64,000 nt of DNA, from positions 236,536,394 to 236,600,393 of the forward strand of contig NC_088792.1 of NCBI RefSeq assembly GCF_011386835.1, given 5' to 3'. Shown here one piece after another: positions 10,900 through 21,479 of this stretch. Within the stretch, counting starts at the first letter, position 1. Every line of letters starts with the position of its first letter. The stretch comes from Chrysemys picta bellii. Taxonomy: Eukaryota; Chordata; Testudines; Emydidae. The notes beneath the pieces were generated by a model. The model was given only the letters and a program-made list of their open reading frames with translations, did no database searches and was not told the DNA's origin. The translations under genes were made by a program, and so were the position numbers.

Positions 10900-12905
10900 T
10901 GCTTTACCAACCCTACCATTCAATTCTTGCCCCAAGGATTTTGACACCCTTGCCTTGTTAATTAGATGTAGTGTACTTGCACTCAGTTACGTTCCAGGGC
11001 ATTAAATACTATATGTAACCATTACACAATGGTATTAAATGTTATATTTTATAATTGTAAGATTATATATTGTCTTTTCTTAGATTGTAAACTGTTCAGG
11101 ATGGCAATGCTATTTTCCTTTATGGACAAGATTGTGCCTTTAGATACAGTCCTGACCAAGGGATGATGAGTAAACTGTACAACTCAAGGAGAATCCCTAA
11201 GCATTATTGTGCCTCAGAGACACTCCTGAGAGGCAGAATTCTATCCCTACTTCTGCCTTGAAGTGGTGGGGGGTGTGAAGGAGGCAGTAATTTGCTATAT
11301 TGACAAAATATTACAGTGCCCCTTTGCCAACTCAGTTGTGCTGGCCAGGATAATGGGGTAGTGGAGGCAAGGCTCCATTTATTCCTCAATCCTCTCTGAC
11401 CACTTCCTACCCACTGCTTCAGGGGACGAAGTCAGTGGGAATACCCAAGGTCTGGGTAGTGCACACAAAGCTGAAAGGCAGGTTCTTACTGCTCCTTACT
11501 CCCCTATGTAATCTTACTCACAGTCAAGCTCTGTTTGTACCGCACCTCGTACAATAAAGCCCCAATCTAGACCTATGGACATTTATTGTATATAAATATT
11601 AAACAATAAAAAACTCTTTCATCCTTTTTAAACATATATTGCCTTTTAATTTTGGATGCACATACATTCATCTATTCACTGTGTGCCAGGATGTTCACAT
11701 CTAACACCATGGGCCATGGCTATATGTATGTGGTTATTTCATTTGCATTTGAGATGTTCCTTTGATACAAAATGTTTTAAAAAATTAGCCAAAAGTGTCA
11801 AAGCTGATCATATGGACACAAACTTAATCACACATGCATTTCTTTCTTAATAAGTGAATTTAAGAAACTCTATTGACTGTCTTTTTTTTAACTAGTGATT
11901 GCTTCTTTGTTGGTGAAAGCATAATATATATAAACCATAATATGTGATACTAAATTCAGGTATCATAGCAGCATCTCTTTGGATTGCAGATCGAAATGCC
12001 TTTGGTAATATTTTTTCGCTGTGCTTTGAAAAACACTGCAAACAAAAATCCTCCTTGAATGCTCTTACAACATGGCTTTCACGTTTCTTTTACTTCTGAG
12101 AGTTGCAACTGTGTACTGGTAAATTTAAGGCTTACCATAACCCCCCAAAATATTTATTTTCTTTATGGCTACTGAAGAGGTAAAAAATCAAAGAGGGGAA
12201 TCTTTATTGACCTAGTGCTACTGACCTGGTGCATTGTGGACATGGTGGAAGAGAGTCCACAATAGTGTTTTGCCATTGCTCTTACCTGTCAGTGTAGGTG
12301 TAAATACCAGTTCTGGGGAAGTGAGAGAGGTAGGTTCTAAAATGAGAAAATCATGATGAATATATTCCATTGCATTTGCATTCAACATCCCTGTTGATTG
12401 GTGTAAGCGTTAGATTAAAATATTTATCACACTTGTTCTGGATAAATTGCATCAATATAATTTATTATTTAAGAACAAGTGTGAATGATCTGCTTCAGTG
12501 AAGATAATATTGTTATTCACACTGTTCTGATGAATACCAGCTTTAAACAAGTGGAAAAATATAAGTCTTTGTAAATTCTTAATTTAGAAAACTGTAACAA
12601 TGTTATGATTTTAAATATCATCTTTTAATTTAGAAAAGGCCACTCAGAAAAGAGAAGGATTAAAATGTGTGAAAAAAGAGAAAAGGAATATGCCCTGCAG
12701 TCATCATAACAGGAATGTCTGTCAGTGATGTACCCGTTTACTGGTATTGAGTCAAACATATGTTCCCATTTGGCTTACCCATTCCTTCAGCTGTTTTGAA
12801 CACCATGGATGATTCTTTGCAAATACATTTTAAAACAATACCTCACATGAGGAGAGTATATTTGTTTGCACATATCTTTAAAATAAACAGTATCCTACTA
12901 TAGGG
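10900..12905. other. AT-rich noncoding DNA
   Basis: No gene seen. A TAGATTGTAAACTGTTCAGG stretch near 11082 resembles the 3' tail motif seen at 43801 and 50328, so a decayed SINE may lie there. The rest shows no structure I can name. Confidence 0.5.
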
Positions 12906-12908
12906 AAA

Positions 12909-13119
12909 AGGTGGGTGAGGTAATATCTTTTATTGGACCAATTTCTACTAGTGAAAGAGACAAGTTCTTGAACTACACAGATTTCTTCTTCTACACAGAA
13001 CTCTGTGTAGCTCAAAAGCTTGTCTTGTTCACCAGAAGGAGTTGGTCCATTAAAAGATATTACTGCACCCTCCTTGTCCTTCTAATATCCTGAGACCAAC
13101 ATGGCTACAACAACACTGG
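12909..13119. repeat. palindromic interspersed element
   Basis: GGTAATATCTTTTATTGGAC on the left is mirrored by GGTCCATTAAAAGATATTAC on the right. A second mirrored block (ACAAGTTCTTGAACTACACAG and its counterpart near 13005-13023) nearly closes the hairpin. The right side carries an extra unpaired tail, AGACCAACATGGCTACAACA. Its complement resembles the TAACAGCCGTGTTAGTCT head of the elements at 5029 and 39947. It looks like a mobile hairpin retroposon or MITE family known from turtles; the class is unresolved. Confidence 0.65.
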
Positions 13120-13929
13120 AAATATTATCCTACTATGTAAGTTTAATATTATGCTGCTCTTATAAAGTACAACATGTCCCACAATTTATAGGCACAGAGT
13201 TGAGTAGAATTAAGAATTTCTGACTGGTTGTAAATCAAAATTTCATTTTTGGTGTATGTTTTGGCTTCAACTTTAATATTCTAATTCTTCTTATTATTTT
13301 CTGAATACCATCAGTGTGAATAGTGCTGTGCAAACTTAGAGGTAGGGCCTTCCACTCCAATTTACTATGGACAATATAATCTAATTCCAGGTAGTGTATT
13401 TCCGTCACATAAAACACCATATAGTTATCCAAAGTGTTATAGGGTTTTTGTTTTGTTTTAAATAGTGTTGCTCAATGATACTCAAATGTACAACTTTGTG
13501 GGAGAAGTTTGTTCTCAAAGGGACTTAAATGAACAAAGGGAATGCATTTTAGGTGTAAAGGGCAACCTGGAAGAAGGCATAAAGGCATAAATGGAAGAAG
13601 GAAGCAATCACATTTAATATGGCAGTTTGGAAGAAATATAGGAGGTAGAAATCAGTGCAGGAGGAAATCAGAGCTAAATGCATGAAGGTCAGAAAGAAGG
13701 AGTTAGTCAAGAAGTGACCACTGCATGGACTATATTTTTTATGATAGGGGTGGAGAGGAAAAGATGAATTTGAGAGCATGAGAAGAAGGAAGAAGTGGTA
13801 GAATTTGACAACAGCCTTTGTCAGAGATGAAGAAGGAGCAAATATTTAAAAACAAGGAGGTTGTGAGCCTGGGTAGTAGAGAGTATATTGAAATTACCAA
13901 TAAAAGCAATAAAGAAGGGTTTGGCAGAT

Positions 13930-14515
13930 AGACACCATGTTTGGAGTATAAACATGACCAGTCTTTTAATCTTTCCTCATAGGCCAGGTTTTCTAAAGCT
14001 TTTATCATTTTTTGTTGCTCCCCTCTGGACTCTCTCCAATGTAGCCACACCTTTCCTAAAGAATGATCCATCATCAAATAATGATATTAGCTGTTTTCAC
14101 AACTACATCACATTGTTGACTCATATTCAATTTGTGATCAATTAAAAGCCCCAGATTCTTTTCAGCAGTGCTACTGCTGCCTAGTCAGTTGTTTCTCATT
14201 TTGTAGTTGTGCATTTGAGTTGTCCTTCCTAAGTATAGGACTTTGCGTTTGTCTTTATTGAATTTCATCTTGTTGATTTCAGACCAATTCTCTTATTTGT
14301 CAAGGTGATTTTGAATTTGAATCCTGTCCTATAAAGTGCTAGCATCCCCTCCAAGCTTGGTGTCATCTGCAAATTTTATAAGCATCCACTCCATTATCAA
14401 ATCAGTAATTAAAATATTGACTAGTACTAGATCGAGAACAGATCCTTGCAGGACCCCTGTAGATATATCCCCCAGTTTGAGAGCAAACAGTTGATAATTA
14501 CTCTTTGAATATGTG
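13930..14515 (-). mobile_element. CR1/L3-type LINE fragment (antisense)
   Basis: Plus-strand words such as TCTTTCCTCATAGGCCAGG, CTCCCCTCTGGACTCTCTCC, TTGTCTTTATTGAATTTCATC and GGTGTCATCTGCAAATTT are the antisense of a CR1/L3 ORF2 segment very widespread in amniotes. The fragment is diverged, with no intact frame. The 3' tail is not present at this site. Confidence 0.75.
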
Positions 14516-14519
14516 TAAA

Positions 14520-16160
14520 AGAAAAAGATGCAAGGGAAGAGCTAGAGCCTGGGATTGGGAGAAAGGACTGATCAATAGAAGGAGCATTCCAAGGTATTAT
14601 GTAGTGGAAAGAATGCAGTTGAAGTTGGGAACATTTCTCTATACAGGACATTACTATGTGGCAAGCTAGTGCACTGTAGTTTCATGCCCTGGCTTGCTGC
14701 ACGCTAAGATCCTGTGTAGACAAGTCCGAAGTCAACAGATTTCAGTTGGAGGAGAGGCTAAGAAAAAGAAAAGGCTGTAAAGACGTCTGAGAGGCTGATG
14801 GATCGAGTAGCTTTTTGTTTAGTTTTCTTTTGTTGTTGTTTATTCGTGTTAGTGAAAGGTTCATTGATAATCTTTCTAATTCATTTGACATGAAAACATA
14901 CTTTAGAGGCTTTCCACTGATGTCGTCTTAGGCATTGTTTTGGCACCTTAATAAAAGTTTAGTGGTTTTCCATCCACTTTGTTTGCCCATCGTTTTGACA
15001 ACAGAGTCTCCACATACTTGCCATGTAGAGCTCTGCTCAGGGCTAATTTTTACGCCTGATCCCCAGATTCAAGACTACCAGACCTGAGCCCAAGAAGGTC
15101 AAATCATTTTATGATCCAACCCAACCTGACCCCCTACCCTTCCACCTGAACCTGAGTCACTGTCACCACCAGTTTCTTCCCATGGGGTCGGCTGTCCTCC
15201 TCTTGCTCTTGGGGTTGGCATGGTGATAGCTGCATGTCCTGCTTTTGATGGTTGATGCTCATGCTGGGCTGTGTGTGTGTGCTGCAGAGAGAGAGGCACG
15301 GTATCTCTTGGCACACTCACACCACAGCACACCCAGTGGAGTCAGATGGTGGCAGCTGGCAGAAGTGGGGCATTTGCCAATCACATGAGCAGGAGGAGGG
15401 AAGCTGACTTGAGCCCAAGGTCGTTTTCCCAGTTGACCCTACCCAGACCTGACACTTGTAGTTGGGTCCCATTAGGTCAGATTGCAAGATTCTATTGCCA
15501 CTATCTGAACAGCACAATCAGGTCTATGAAGATTTGTATTTACCTCACTGTGTCATCAACTTGATATTATAACTTGGTGATGGAGGAAACACTGAAACAA
15601 TTTTCACCATAATTTGATATTGCAATGTGTTGACCATAGACTGTAATATAAATGTCTTTGCAGTTGCATTTTGACATAGACTTGGGTTCACATTGTGCTG
15701 CGCTTGTGACAGTGCTAAATTCACATGAGTGAGGCTGGCACTATACATTAGAAAAAAAATTAAGTACATATTGTCCATGTTTGGTAACTATATTTCATTC
15801 TTTCAATATCATGATAACATAAGGCAAAAATGATTTTCATTTAGGACTAACTAGCAGCCAAACTAATTTTTAAACTAATTTAGTGATAGTACAATGAAGT
15901 CTATTGTTTTGCGGTTTGAATGGAAGGCACCATGTAAGGTTTCTCACATTACTCCTTGATTGTGCCTCAAGTCTGTTCTAAAATCTCTTGGAGTGAATAA
16001 GTAATTCATATCCAGGTTCATTTATTCCTTGGCCTCCAGTATTAAAGCTTATAACAAGGATGGCAAATTGTGTTTTTGACCAAGACTTCTGTGATTTGGA
16101 CATTAATTCTCTAGGATCTGAACAGAAACTATCAACTCATTTCACATAGCTCACCGAAAA
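14520..16160. other. noncoding stretch, possible decayed repeats
   Basis: No convincing gene. A TGTGTAGACAAGTCCG word near 14713 resembles the terminus of the MITE at 63634-63860. The 15050-15500 part is GC-richer. It has ACCCAACCTGACCCC and TTGACCCTACCCAGACCTGA-like words near its two ends, possibly a decayed DNA-transposon derivative. Overlapping open frames there have no recognisable domain. Confidence 0.4.
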
Positions 16161-16164
16161 GTTT

Positions 16165-16268
16165 GAAGCGACAACTGGGGATAATGATACGAACCTCCTT
16201 TGTACAGCACTTTGAGATCTATTGATGAAAAGTGCTGTATAAGAGACAGGTTGTGGTATTATTATCTG
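16165..16268 (+). mobile_element. CORE/MIR-type SINE 3' end
   Basis: GGGGATAATGATAC, then CTCCTTTGTACAGCACTTTG, AGATCTATTGATGAAAAGTG, and a TATTATTAT tail match the conserved 3' part of a vertebrate CORE-type SINE. The tRNA-like head is missing here. A second copy lies in opposite orientation at 43960. Confidence 0.75.
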
Positions 16269-16654
16269 TGAGCTGAGGGGTGAAAACATTATTTACTGCC
16301 AAACCCATCTACAGGGCCTGGGATGAAGGTATAAATTGAATTGGTTCCTGCCTTTCAAATAGAGATGGGCATTTCCATGTCATGCACAGTTTGATGTGCC
16401 CCTTAATTGCGTTCAGATTCCTAGAATTATATGGGGTCTGGTATCAGACCTCGTTCTAAGGAACGGGGAAGGGGATAGGTGAAGGAAGACCTCCCCTGAT
16501 GGGTGGCAAGGCTTATGAAACCAGCTTTGTACACCACACAGGAAACTGCTGTTTGAAGATTAGCTTATAAAATATACAAAGGTATCAATATCTATGACAT
16601 ATCAACTGAGTTAGTGACTTTTTCTAGTGCAAACCTTGTAAGGTCTGAGAAACA

Positions 16655-16890
16655 TGACCCCTTGGTTAGGGTGAGAGCCTGAGGCTTGGGTGACCCGGAT
16701 TCAATACCCTGTTCTGCTACAGACTTCCCCTCTGACCTAGGTCAAATCACTTAATCTCTTCTTAATTCAGCCCCCCAGCTGTAAAATGGGATAATATTAC
16801 TTTCCTATCTCATATAAATACTAAGGTTGTTAGGCACTCAAATGCTATGGTAATGGGGGGGAATATAAGAATCTTAGATAAATAGTAACA
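16655..16890 (+). mobile_element. MIR-like tRNA-derived SINE
   Basis: A tRNA-like head shows an A-box-like TTAGGGTGAGAGCCTGAGG and a B-box-like GGATTCAATACCC, then the hallmark CORE sequence ACCTAGGTCAAATCACTTAA followed by CCCCAGCTGTAAAATGGG and a GGTTGTTAGGCA element. Together they are diagnostic of the MIR/CORE-SINE group. It is old and substitution-rich, and no target duplication is visible. Confidence 0.8.
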
Positions 16891-17613
16891 CTTAGTTTTA
16901 GAAGAGTGAACTGCATTCTATACTGCATCATACATCATCACTAGAATCACCAGCTGTCAGTTATATTTGTAATGGATCCTATACATAATAGATAGGACAT
17001 GGCTTAACTTTTAGAAACCAAAGAGGCCTACTATTGTCACTTTAAAAAACTTAAATTTGAGTTGTAGCACTATATTTTGTAGGGAAGTAATTTAGAGAGA
17101 ATAAGTATAAAACACCCAGTGTTACCTTTTTGAGCAAAGGAATTGAAAGTCCCCATTGTTAATATTTCTGGAAAAAAATAATACTTTGCCTTACATTTTC
17201 AGATTGGAAAAATTGCCACTGAAATTAATTTAGATTATTTTGGGAGAGTAATGACTATGGGTTGATTATTTACAAATAGCAAGGGCGTTTTCATGTTAGA
17301 TAATTTAGAAGAGTAATTAATATTAATAATTAAGAGTATAAAGACTTTTTTCTGAAATAATCATAGTTGGTTAAGTAAAGCCTGATAATGAGTGACAATC
17401 TAATGCTTGTAAATTGTTAAAAATTTAGGCCTAATTTATGATCAATCTTGCGTACTAAATATATTCATTGGTGTGAGCAAAAGAGAGAAATACATTCTAT
17501 TTGTTTAATAGACTAAAGGCACTTCCAAACAGTTGTTTTGTTGTATAATAATTTCAAGTTTTATATAGAAAATTGAATCCTGTCATATTCTTAAGAAATA
17601 AGAACACTTCACA

Positions 17614-17686
17614 GTAAGAGAGATCGTAAATTTGTAAATTTGCTGAAATTGGTAAGAGAAATTGTAAATTTGTAAATTTGCTGAAA
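17614..17686. repeat. two-copy tandem repeat, 38-bp period
   Basis: GTAAGAGAGATCGTAAATTT and its downstream partner GTAAGAGAAATTGTAAATTT begin two 35-bp copies (17614-17648 and 17652-17686) matching at 33 positions. Each copy also contains an internal GTAAATTT duplication. Confidence 0.85.
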
Positions 17687-18189
17687 AAAAAATCCCAAAA
17701 AACCTTTCCTAAATAAACAGTTACTCATCACTGTTCACGTTTTTGTGATTGTATTCTTTCTGAAGAGTGGGTTTTTTTGTTTTGTTTTTATTTTAAAAGG
17801 GGATATTGTGAAGACTGAACAATCTGGTCTGGAGTTGTGAATAGGAGTTAGCTATGGAGACAGCAGTGGCACCTGGTAATTGAAACTTCACAAGTTGTCT
17901 AATAACTGATCTCTGATTGTTTTGATGAAGTTCATAATTAGGCTATAAAATTACGTTACGCTCAAACTGGCAACCAATTTTATCCTTGATCTACATTTAT
18001 TTTGTGAAGAGATGACATCATAACACAAAGATGGTACAAACATAAGTGCGTTGTGACAACTCATCCCTGTGCTAGCGAAGATTAATGCCCTATCTAGAAT
18101 TAAGTTATTGTACGGTATGTACTGTTTATACAACTGCAGAATTGAAAAAAAGGCTATCAGTCAAAATGCTGATGACATTACAAAGCATT

Positions 18190-18267
18190 GAAATAAATAG
18201 CTGATGATGCACAATGTGTTGAAATAAACATATTTCAACACGTTGTGCTTCATCAGCCATTTATTTC
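18190..18267. repeat. 37-bp hairpin with 4-nt loop
   Basis: The left arm 18190-18226 and right arm 18231-18267 are reverse complements at 34 of 37 positions, separated by AACA. The stem contains TGATGATGCACAATGTGTTG. The three mismatches are scattered. No target duplication or flanking element was recognised. Confidence 0.85.
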
Positions 18268-18269
18268 TA

Positions 18270-19100
18270 TACTATGAAACGATGCAGTGAAAATATTAGG
18301 TTTTTTTGGAGGCAGTTAGGAACACTCTGTTGTAGAAATGTAGGTGTGTGAATATAAACTATTGATCAAAATCTACTTGCTACTTTGAGCTTAAATCCTC
18401 AAAATAGTCCTGTAACCCTGTCTAATTCCATCTGGTTCCAAAACTGAGGCTATGACCTCTCCCCAGGTCAGCTCTATGGGATCTGAGCTATAAACACGTG
18501 GAAGCTACTCCTTGTTCAGAAGGAGGTAGAAACATCTCAAATGTACTATGTAATGCTAGTTGTTCTTTAAGCAATTACCCCAACAAAACCCCTTCCCTGA
18601 AGTGGAATCTATTATTTCATCCAGACCAATTATAGAAATTGGGCTAATGGAAATAGTTGGACTACCTTGAGAGTGATCAGTGCTTTCCCCAATGTTTTTA
18701 CATAGGAACAGCTTAGTGATAGCATGCCAACAAGGAAAGAATTTTAAAGGAGTCATGAAACCCAAAATAGATGCTTCCTTGGGATGAACTCTGTTTAGGA
18801 GGTCAGTTGGGGAAAGAGATGGTATCCTCACTGCATTAATAATGATTTGAACCCCTTTCACCACTGCTCCACAATAGAGATGCAGGGCGGGAAGAGTTTT
18901 CATCTCAATTAAATATTTGTTTTCTTGTTTTAACAAAATGACAAGTGAGCACAAGTCCTATTCACTACTTCCCTCTAGTGAGTCACTCTAGCAGGTGGTG
19001 AGTGGTATTGTGATAATTGGGCCTACAAATGTACCCTAATTATGAGCTCAATTATAAAAAGTATATGAAAGTTCAAAAGATGTTAGAGTCACCTATAATA
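18270..19100. other. unassigned sequence with a 132-codon minus-strand frame
   Basis: A minus-strand open frame (18556-18954) has no motif I recognise and no supporting splice or codon signal that I can see. It may belong to the 5' part of the older repeat that follows, or be chance. Confidence 0.3.
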
Positions 19101-19104
19101 ACAA

Positions 19105-19528
19105 ATGTTAATGGAAAATAAATCAAGTTGCTTTCAGTAATGAAAGTTATAAAGAAGTGCATGGGAATCAGACAGACTAAATTAGTCCAAACAGAAAGGT
19201 CATGTGATTCAAGGACTGTATGGAAATCATGCTTGGTAAAAACAGAAGATGTGGAACCGGAAAGCAAGGAACCAAAATTGGTGTCTCGGATATTAGACCT
19301 ATTTGGTGGACAAAATAATGAAGGCATGGGCTATTCCACCCATCACTTCCCTTTTGGATCTTTAGAGAAAGAGGTTTTGATGTGGGGGGAGGGGAATAAG
19401 AACAAGTCAGAGGCTACTGCAGCAAGCTTCACCATCACAGCTGCAACCCCCACCATTTCCTCAGACTCCGGGCCTTCATCCTCCTAATCCTAAGTGATGT
19501 CTTGACCAGAGCAGCCAGAGAAAGGGCT
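19105..19528 (+). mobile_element. older LTR-retroelement-like repeat, left half
   Basis: This half ends CAGCCAGAGAAAGGGCT and its right half resumes with GGGCTCCAGATGATATTGCC at 20937. It contains a small open frame (19128-19487) and a purine run TGGGGGGAGGGGAATAAG near 19383, reminiscent of a polypurine tract. I recognise the overall unit as a dispersed turtle repeat, probably retroviral-like or another LTR retroelement, but no coding domain can be named. Confidence 0.55.
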
Positions 19529-20936
19529 TGTAACGTTATAAGTGTAATATAATATTTCACTGAAAGGTGACAGGGCCAGAAAGAGTTAATTAACTCAGAC
19601 TGACCTGACCCATGGGTGAACCTTAAGGACTGGTTAGGAAGATATGTAAATGAATAGAGCTTTGAAATGCAAGTCTGCATTGTTAGAGATTTCAAGGGTA
19701 GATGTTTGCTCAGGTCTTGTGATGTAAGCAAACAAGTCTTGTCTATTGTTATAACTTTAATTCAAAGATCAAAAAAGGAATATTAACATTTGTGATGATA
19801 CTTGAGTGAAATAGTACTATTATCTATATGTCTCTTTGAAGGTTGTGGTAACCTGTATCTGAACTGTTTAATGGATAAATTACCCTGTGCTAATTGCCAG
19901 GATGTTTGGAAGGAGAGTTAAGCCTATTGTTTTCTCAGGCCGAAAGGCTGCTGGAAAGGTATATGAACTCTGGGACACGATCCTACTTCATCTCAGATCT
20001 GCTTTAGGTTTCAAGAGGGGGAAACCTTAACCCACAAGGATTGAGATCCCCAGTCATTGACTGGAGCCACTCTGAATATGGACATTGGACTATAAGCTAT
20101 AGCTATAGACCAGGGGTCGGCAATGTTTGGCATGCGGCTCGCCAGGGTAAGCACCCTGGCAGGCCAGGCCAGTTTATTTACCTGCTGACATGGCAGGTTC
20201 GTCCGATCACGGCCCCCATCACGGGAAGTTGCGGCCAGCACATCCCTCGCCCGCGCCTCTTCTCGCCGCCCCCATTGGCCCGGGACGGCGAACCGCGGCG
20301 AGTGGGGGCCGCGATCGGCCGAACCTGCCGCGTCAGCAGGTAAATAAACTGGCCCAGCCCGCCAGGGTACTTACTCTGGCGAGCCGCATGCCAAACGTTG
20401 CCGACCCTGCTATAGACTATATCTAAAAGGACTTTTGGCAACTACAAGCTCACCTCTGCTATGTATCTGAACCTCAAGAATTGAATTCAAGTCTGTATGT
20501 ATATTGATCTTTTAACCAACACACTCTCTCTTTTCTTTTTTAATACATTTTAGCTTAGTCAATAAGAATTGGCTATAGTGTGTATTTTGGGTAAGATCTA
20601 AGTTATAATTGGACCTGGGTATGTGGCTGATCCTTTGGGATTGGAAGAACCTTTTCTTTTATATGATGAGATAAGATTTTCAGTAATCATCATCATATGG
20701 TTGACAGGTGTGTCAGGATGGAGGCCTGAGGCTGGGTACTTTAAGAGAACTGTGTTGTTTGGACTTCTGAGTAACCAGTGAGGTACTACAGAAGCTGTTT
20801 TGTGCTGGCTTGGTAAATCTAAGTATTGGAATAACCACCAGCGTTTGGGGTTTGTCTGCCCCGTTTTGTTTGCAGTTCACCCTGATTGAGTGACCTCAGC
20901 TGGCTCCCATGGGCAGCACCATCACAGGGCTCCAGA
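19529..20936 (+). mobile_element. solo LTR with perfect 5-bp TSD, carrying a MITE
   Basis: The unit starts TGTAACG and ends ATCACA, and the 5-mer GGGCT flanks both ends (19524-19528, 20937-20941), which is diagnostic of LTR-element integration. Removing the inserted MITE and its duplication leaves about 1.1 kb. A TATA-like TATATGAA lies at 19960, before the segment containing the MITE. Only one LTR and no internal retroelement genes are present, so this is a solo LTR formed by recombination, of ERV type or a related class. Confidence 0.85.
20111..20409. mobile_element. GC-rich hAT-like MITE, copy 1, perfect 8-bp TSD
   Basis: The termini CAGGGGTCGGCAA and TTGCCGACCCTG are inverted repeats. 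CTATAGAC occurs on both sides (20103-20110, 20410-20417) as a perfect 8-bp duplication, the hAT signature. Most of the element is palindromic, with CGCCAGGGTA, GGCAGGTTCG and AAATAAACTGG-type blocks mirrored. The centre looks rearranged relative to copy 2 at 36923. Mirror-image open frames on both strands are artefacts of the palindrome. Confidence 0.9.
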
Positions 20937-20941
20937 TGATA

Positions 20942-21475
20942 TTGCCTCCCCTCTAAAACCAAAACACCCCCTGAGATGAAGTGGAATCAGATTTCAACAG
21001 CAGCAGCAAGAACAACACCTCCAGCCTATCTCAGCTAACTTCTTTTCTTTTCCCAAAAAGGACTGTTTCGGACCTTAACAAACAATAGAAACAGCAACAG
21101 CTCCAGCTCATCTCAACAAACTTCTCTTTTACCCAGAAGGACATTTATTACTGTCTGTGAGATCATCTAAGAGACTGTCAAACAAGGTGTTTTTTTCCTT
21201 CTAAAACTCTCTCCACCTAAAGGAAAAGGGAACTAGGGATGTTGTTAAAATGAAAGCCTTGTTTACTACTTTACATTTCAAATATTTTAACTGTTTTTTC
21301 TTCTTTCCTTTATCTTTAATAAAGGTTAAAAGGATGTTTGATGATGTGTTTGCCAAGTTACTAAGCAGGCTGAGATCGCTGTATGCCAAATAAATGCTGT
21401 TTAATGTTGGACAGTGACTGGGTTATGTTAACGCCTTTGGCCCATTTATTCCATCTAAATTAATACAACATGTTA
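20942..21475 (+). mobile_element. older LTR-retroelement-like repeat, right half
   Basis: This continues the unit interrupted at 19528. It has an AATAAA polyadenylation signal at 21318-21323 followed by GGTTAAAAGGATGTTTGATG and CTAAGCAGGCTGAGATCGCT, and ends near ATTAATACAACA. The signal and layout are LTR-like. A fragment of the same 3' segment occurs inverted at 25530-25640. Confidence 0.6.
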
Positions 21476-21479
21476 GAGA

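Noticed and set aside
16655..16720. tRNA gene candidate with A- and B-box-like motifs
   Set aside because: Followed directly by the CORE sequence of a MIR-like SINE, and no cloverleaf can be drawn with confidence.
18556..18954. 132-codon minus-strand frame as a host gene
   Set aside because: No recognisable domain, no splice context, and it borders a retroelement; kept only as an unassigned segment.
20041..20441. Overlapping open frames on both strands, similar to each other
   Set aside because: They are mirror readings of the palindromic GC-rich MITE; the similarity comes from the inverted repeat.
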